A DNA stretch of 9,725 nt from JASFJH01 sp050117725 (GTDB taxonomy: Bacteria > Pseudomonadota > Gammaproteobacteria > AKS1): NCBI GenBank assembly GCA_050117725.1, contig JASFME010000071.1, positions 1 to 9,725 of the forward strand, written 5' to 3'. Under the pieces are notes generated by a model that was not told the DNA's origin, searched no databases, and saw only the letters and a list, made by a program, of their open reading frames with translations. Of the stretch, positions 6,296 through 9,725 are shown one piece after another. Position numbers and translations under genes: made by a program. How positions within the stretch are numbered: position 1 is the first letter of the stretch; every line of letters begins with the position of its first letter.

Positions 6296-9200
6296 TTATT
6301 CATAGACTTCCCGCACAAAGATGGTTGATTCGCTGCCGCCGTAAATACCGAAGGTGATCGTTGCAGTGGGATCGTCGTCAGTACCATTATTGTCCCAGTC
6401 ATACTGCAACCAGGCGGGTACGGGCAACTCGATGTCCGCACTGCCAACTTCACCCGGCGCAGCCTGCGTAACCTGGATCGGATTCAACGGATCGGTCAGA
6501 CCCGATGTGCTTGTACCCACGCCAGTAAAGATCAGGTTGGCCGGTGTCAGGCCACTTGTGGCCAGCACGTTCATGGTGGTGCCGTCATAATCGGTACAGC
6601 TATCTGCATTGCTTAGCATAAAGCCGGCGTTGGCCTCATCGTAATATTCAACGCGCAAGGGGATGGCCAGCGGCGCCAGTTCGGAACCGAATGCGTTTTG
6701 CAGCACAAATCTCCCATAGCGGACATCGTACTCAGTCGGTGACCCGAGTCGAATGCCCGTGCAGGTAGATGTAAGAGTGCAATCACCGGTTGTCGCAGGA
6801 TTAATATTGGCACCCTGCATTGATCCCCCATCTGTATCAATAACGCGTGTCCCGAGTATTAATCGACTATAAATGCCGTCCGGAGAAATTGTGCGAGAGA
6901 ATGTCACTGTGGCGGAGGAAATATTGCTTATGCCAGCTGACCAGCTATCACCTGTTGTATCAAGATCCGTGACACGCAAGCTTAGAGGGGTGCCGTCATG
7001 ATCGAGATCCTCCGCCAGTGACTCGATTGTTCCCGTCGTGTAACCGGCAGCAAAATCATAAAATGACGTTAGACCATTTAACGCACCTTCTGCCTGAAGA
7101 TTGACGGAGATATCGGTGAAGGGCTGACCCATGTAGGTAAATACACCGCATGCAGGAGTAACCGAGCTGGCGTTGAGCGAGAAATGGTGCGGATAGAAAC
7201 GACCAACTGTGCCGGACTGGCCGAAGACATCCGCATCAACTGCACCGAGGTAATTGTCGGCACTGGCAAGTAATTGAATGCTGCCAACGTTGTCATAGTA
7301 GATATCACCCGTTGCAGCGCCACCATTGGAAAATGTGGCCTGATTAATAGTTGAACCGCCACTGATATTTCCAGGCATAGGTACAGCCGGCGTGAAGTTG
7401 CTGCTGGCCACGGATATCTGGCTGGCCCAGGCAAAGTTGGGGGTTATGCCATTGTCGTTGAGGTCGGCGCCGACATCCGGGATGCCATCTACGTTGCTAT
7501 CATCTGCGGCACTGTACTGTACTGCCTGGATAGACGCACGGAAGTCTTCCTCCGCTGCGACGAAACCGCCACCACTTGATGCCGTACCACCTGGATTGAG
7601 GATATCGTCTGGTGTGCCATACAGTGTATCGGCACCTGCGGCACGAATATCGGTGAGGGCAAATCCAAACGGTCGGACGACAAAGTCATTACTACTGCCA
7701 TACATATAATTACCCGACGGCGTACCGCTGCCGTCATCGAGCAGAATATTATGTCGGGCGTGCAACTGAACCAGGCCGGCATCCGGGTAATTGAGGACGA
7801 GCGCATACTTGCCATTCGCGTCAAAGGTCACGTTGCGCGTTTCATACACAGTGGTACCGTTTGTGCCATCATCGTCGTTCGTGGCAGTCAGCGTTGTGCC
7901 ATTCAGCACCAGATCTCCGACCGCACCGGTAGAGCAGGTACCAGGGTTACGGCATTCTGCAGCAAAGTCGATATCCAGGGTCTGGTCCTGGAAGGCGGGT
8001 AGACACACCGCCGGATTATTTGTATCAGCGCGCACCGCCTGCAGGGTGATGGTTTTTGCGCCAGGATTCATATTCGAATCCTTGCCCGAGATCTGGGTCG
8101 GTATCGACAGGTTCCCGTCAGTGTCATTATTGAAGATAAAACCGGAATCGTAGAAGGTCAGGTCCGGGTCCTCGCTGGCCAGTGCAGTACCGGTTTGCTC
8201 GGTAGCCGTGCCGTCTGTGACATTGAGGCTGAGAGTTTCGGGGATGCTAAGCGGGTTAGTGTAGTTGAAAGCCAGCTCAACGCTGGTCTCGCCACTCGGA
8301 AACGTATACGCGGCCACACCATCGCCAGGCGTTGCATCGATCAGTGTCCCGCTTCCGGAAACAATTCCCGACCAGGTACCGCGGTTCGTGCTCGTCGAGA
8401 GGGTAATTGTGATATTGCCGGGGTCCACCGGGGTATGCGAGGGATCGTGTGCAGTAATGGTAACCGGGATGCTGGTACAGGTGACACCGTTTCCAGGATG
8501 ACTGATGGCATAGTGCGACAGGCTGACCGTGCTGAAACAGGTCGATACCGTTGCGACCTGCGCGGCGACCGTCGGCGTGTAGATGAGCTGCGTGTCTTCG
8601 CCGATCTCGATATCGCCGCCGCCGATGATGGCGCCGGTGATCACGGCGTCCTCCTCGATCTCGATATCACCCGAGTTCGGGCCGTAGATGACACCGGTGT
8701 AATTCAGTTCCTTGCCGTCGGCATTGAACACGGCACCGGGGTAGAGAAACATGACGAAGTCCGCGGCACTGCCGCCATTGTTGATCGTCAGGTTGTTGCC
8801 ACCGCTGCTGTTGAACTCGGTGCGGATGTAGATCCTGACCATGCCGTTGGTGATGATGTTTACGTTGTCCCGATTGACGATAAAGTCATCGATGAAATAA
8901 ATACCGGCCTCGAAGGTCAGGGTAACGTTGCGGCCGACCTGCAGGCGGTCGATATAGAATGGCCCGCCGCCGGTGAAGGTGACGATGCTGTTGTTGCCCA
9001 GCGTGATGTCATCAAAGCTGGCCTGTACGGCGCTGTTGATGGTCTGGGTGCCGGACAAATTGAGATCCGTGCTGCCGGTGCCCGGGAAGGTAGCCGGTTC
9101 GATGGGCGGCAGGGTCTGGCTGGCCGTGACCACGTTTCCGTCGGTTTGCACCGCGTTGCCGTTGTTGTCGCCCTCCTCAACGGTCGAGGTGGTGGTGCCG

Positions 9201-9725
9201 TTGTTGATCGTGACGTCCTCGTCGATATCCACATCACTGCCACCGTACACCGGGTAGGTGTTGGGGATCGGGCCGCAACCGCTGACAACAGGCGTGCAGG
9301 GATGGGTGTCGTTCATGACGCCGATGACCTGGGCGGTACTCAGTGCGGTCGCGTAGATGCGCGCCTCGTCGATGAAGCCGGAGAAATAATAGCTGCGGCC
9401 GGTATCGTTGCCGATGGTGAACGGATCGTTGTTGGCGCGCAGCGTCGTGGACGAGAAGCTCTGCTGCGCGGCAATGGCACCGTTAACGTAGAGTGTGAGC
9501 TGGTTGCCGGCGAACACGAGTGCGACGTGGGTCCAGGTATCCAGCGTGGGCAAGCTGGTCTGGATCTCCTGGCCGGAAGTGGGATCGCCATTGAAGGTCA
9601 TGGCGCGGCCCTTGAGGACACCGTTTTCCGAGAAGATCCCCATCTGCGCACGCCCCGCCCCGCCACCGTGGACGGACTTGGACATGACCTGGCGGATGCC
9701 ACCGCTCCAGGTCTGCGGGCGGATC
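6296..9725 (-). CDS. Large MshQ-like surface protein: LamG domain, beta-roll region and DUF6701 (partial, N-terminus off window)
   Basis: Predicted exported surface or pilus-associated protein. The frame is open through the right edge, so the start and any signal peptide are not visible; the first in-window ATG (9683-9685) falls inside a domain and is not a credible start. Numbering from that Met gives 1129 residues. Residues 1-125 are a LamG/concanavalin-like jellyroll (WTHVALVFAGNQLTLYVNG, then GFIDEARIY). About 148-372 is a beta-strand-rich region with recurring D[VI][DE]I-[DEG]-ED units. About 385-500 looks like an Ig-like domain. About 505-1129 matches DUF6701: FVVRPFGFAL, GRFYPHHFSL, RYGRFVLQNAFG, AWLQYDWD, and the terminal REVY. 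Scattered Cys pairs (C130/C137, C383/C403, C578/C584, C969/C975) suit oxidised extracytoplasmic folding. Relatives are annotated MshQ, in MSHA pilus clusters. It converges on glnG. Family call firm; function inferred. Confidence 0.85.
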   Translation of the reverse strand, partial: IRPQTWSGGIRQVMSKSVHGGGAGRAQMGIFSENGVLKGRAMTFNGDPTSGQEIQTSLPTLDTWTHVALVFAGNQLTLYVNGAIAAQQSFSSTTLRANNDPFTIGNDTGRSYYFSGFIDEARIYATALSTAQVIGVMNDTHPCTPVVSGCGPIPNTYPVYGGSDVDIDEDVTINNGTTTSTVEEGDNNGNAVQTDGNVVTASQTLPPIEPATFPGTGSTDLNLSGTQTINSAVQASFDDITLGNNSIVTFTGGGPFYIDRLQVGRNVTLTFEAGIYFIDDFIVNRDNVNIITNGMVRIYIRTEFNSSGGNNLTINNGGSAADFVMFLYPGAVFNADGKELNYTGVIYGPNSGDIEIEEDAVITGAIIGGGDIEIGEDTQLIYTPTVAAQVATVSTCFSTVSLSHYAISHPGNGVTCTSIPVTITAHDPSHTPVDPGNITITLSTSTNRGTWSGIVSGSGTLIDATPGDGVAAYTFPSGETSVELAFNYTNPLSIPETLSLNVTDGTATEQTGTALASEDPDLTFYDSGFIFNNDTDGNLSIPTQISGKDSNMNPGAKTITLQAVRADTNNPAVCLPAFQDQTLDIDFAAECRNPGTCSTGAVGDLVLNGTTLTATNDDDGTNGTTVYETRNVTFDANGKYALVLNYPDAGLVQLHARHNILLDDGSGTPSGNYMYGSSNDFVVRPFGFALTDIRAAGADTLYGTPDDILNPGGTASSGGGFVAAEEDFRASIQAVQYSAADDSNVDGIPDVGADLNDNGITPNFAWASQISVASSNFTPAVPMPGNISGGSTINQATFSNGGAATGDIYYDNVGSIQLLASADNYLGAVDADVFGQSGTVGRFYPHHFSLNASSVTPACGVFTYMGQPFTDISVNLQAEGALNGLTSFYDFAAGYTTGTIESLAEDLDHDGTPLSLRVTDLDTTGDSWSAGISNISSATVTFSRTISPDGIYSRLILGTRVIDTDGGSMQGANINPATTGDCTLTSTCTGIRLGSPTEYDVRYGRFVLQNAFGSELAPLAIPLRVEYYDEANAGFMLSNADSCTDYDGTTMNVLATSGLTPANLIFTGVGTSTSGLTDPLNPIQVTQAAPGEVGSADIELPVPAWLQYDWDNNGTDDDPTATITFGIYGGSESTIFVREVYE
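8590..8680 (-). repeat. Tandem beta-strand units within the DUF6701-family protein
   Basis: Two near-identical units, GDIEIEEDAVITGAIIGG and GDIEIGEDTQLIY, follow one another directly. A related unit, DVDIDEDVTI, occurs about 190 residues earlier, near 9205-9235. The alternating acidic/hydrophobic pattern predicts stacked beta strands, as in beta-solenoid or polymer-forming domains. At DNA level the repeat is visible as recurring tctcgatatc. Confidence 0.5.

Noticed and set aside
8917..9288. Second minus-strand frame of 123 codons within the DUF6701 gene
   Set aside because: Ser/Thr/Pro/Arg-rich out-of-frame translation in a G+C-rich stretch; the main frame carries the recognisable domains.

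Overview
The window looks like chromosomal DNA of a gammaproteobacterium with moderate G+C content. The evidence is a gammaproteobacterial-style nitrogen-control block (glnA, a small DUF4124 protein, glnL/ntrB, glnG/ntrC), E. coli-like NtrC operators, and a large MshQ-type DUF6701 surface protein, a family typical of gammaproteobacteria with MSHA-type pili. I cannot place the genus. No tRNA, rRNA, CRISPR array, insertion sequence or integrase was seen.

Layout: (1) 7-1149 (+), a zinc-type cation diffusion facilitator with an extra C-terminal domain; its true start may lie left of the window. (2) 1150-1373, the glnA control region: two NtrC operators whose centres are 31 bp apart, a sigma-54 -24/-12 promoter, then a leader of about 89 nt with a hairpin. 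(3) 1374-2783 (+), glnA, followed by a strong intrinsic terminator. (4) 2923-3504 (+), a secreted DUF4124 protein with a second beta-rich domain. (5) 3505-3734, the glnL control region: a perfect 17-bp NtrC palindrome lying inside a sigma-70-like promoter, a small hairpin, and a sigma-54-like element ending almost at the glnL start. (6) 3735-4826 and 4813-6210 (+), glnL and glnG, overlapping by 14 bp. (7) 6211-6295, a short convergent gap built of CAGT/ACTG-rich inverted repeats. (8) 6296-9725 (-), a very large LamG/beta-roll/DUF6701 surface protein whose N-terminus lies beyond the right edge.

How it works together: GlnL (sensor kinase, normally read out through PII) phosphorylates GlnG under nitrogen limitation. 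Phosphorylated GlnG should bind the operators at 1148-1195 and activate sigma-54 RNA polymerase at 1259-1274 to make glutamine synthetase. The operator at 3531-3547 suggests that GlnG also controls its own operon, probably as a repressor, as at E. coli glnLp. GlnA keeps the adenylylation tyrosine (Tyr398), so post-translational control by a GlnE-type enzyme is expected. The metal exporter and the DUF6701 protein appear to be unrelated flanking functions.

Most of the window is recognisable core biology. The parts most worth a second look are the glnL promoter region (overlapping operator, no Shine-Dalgarno, possible near-leaderless sigma-54 promoter), the glnA leader hairpin, the duplicated C-terminal domain of the CDF protein, the secreted DUF4124 protein between glnA and glnL, and the composite DUF6701 protein.
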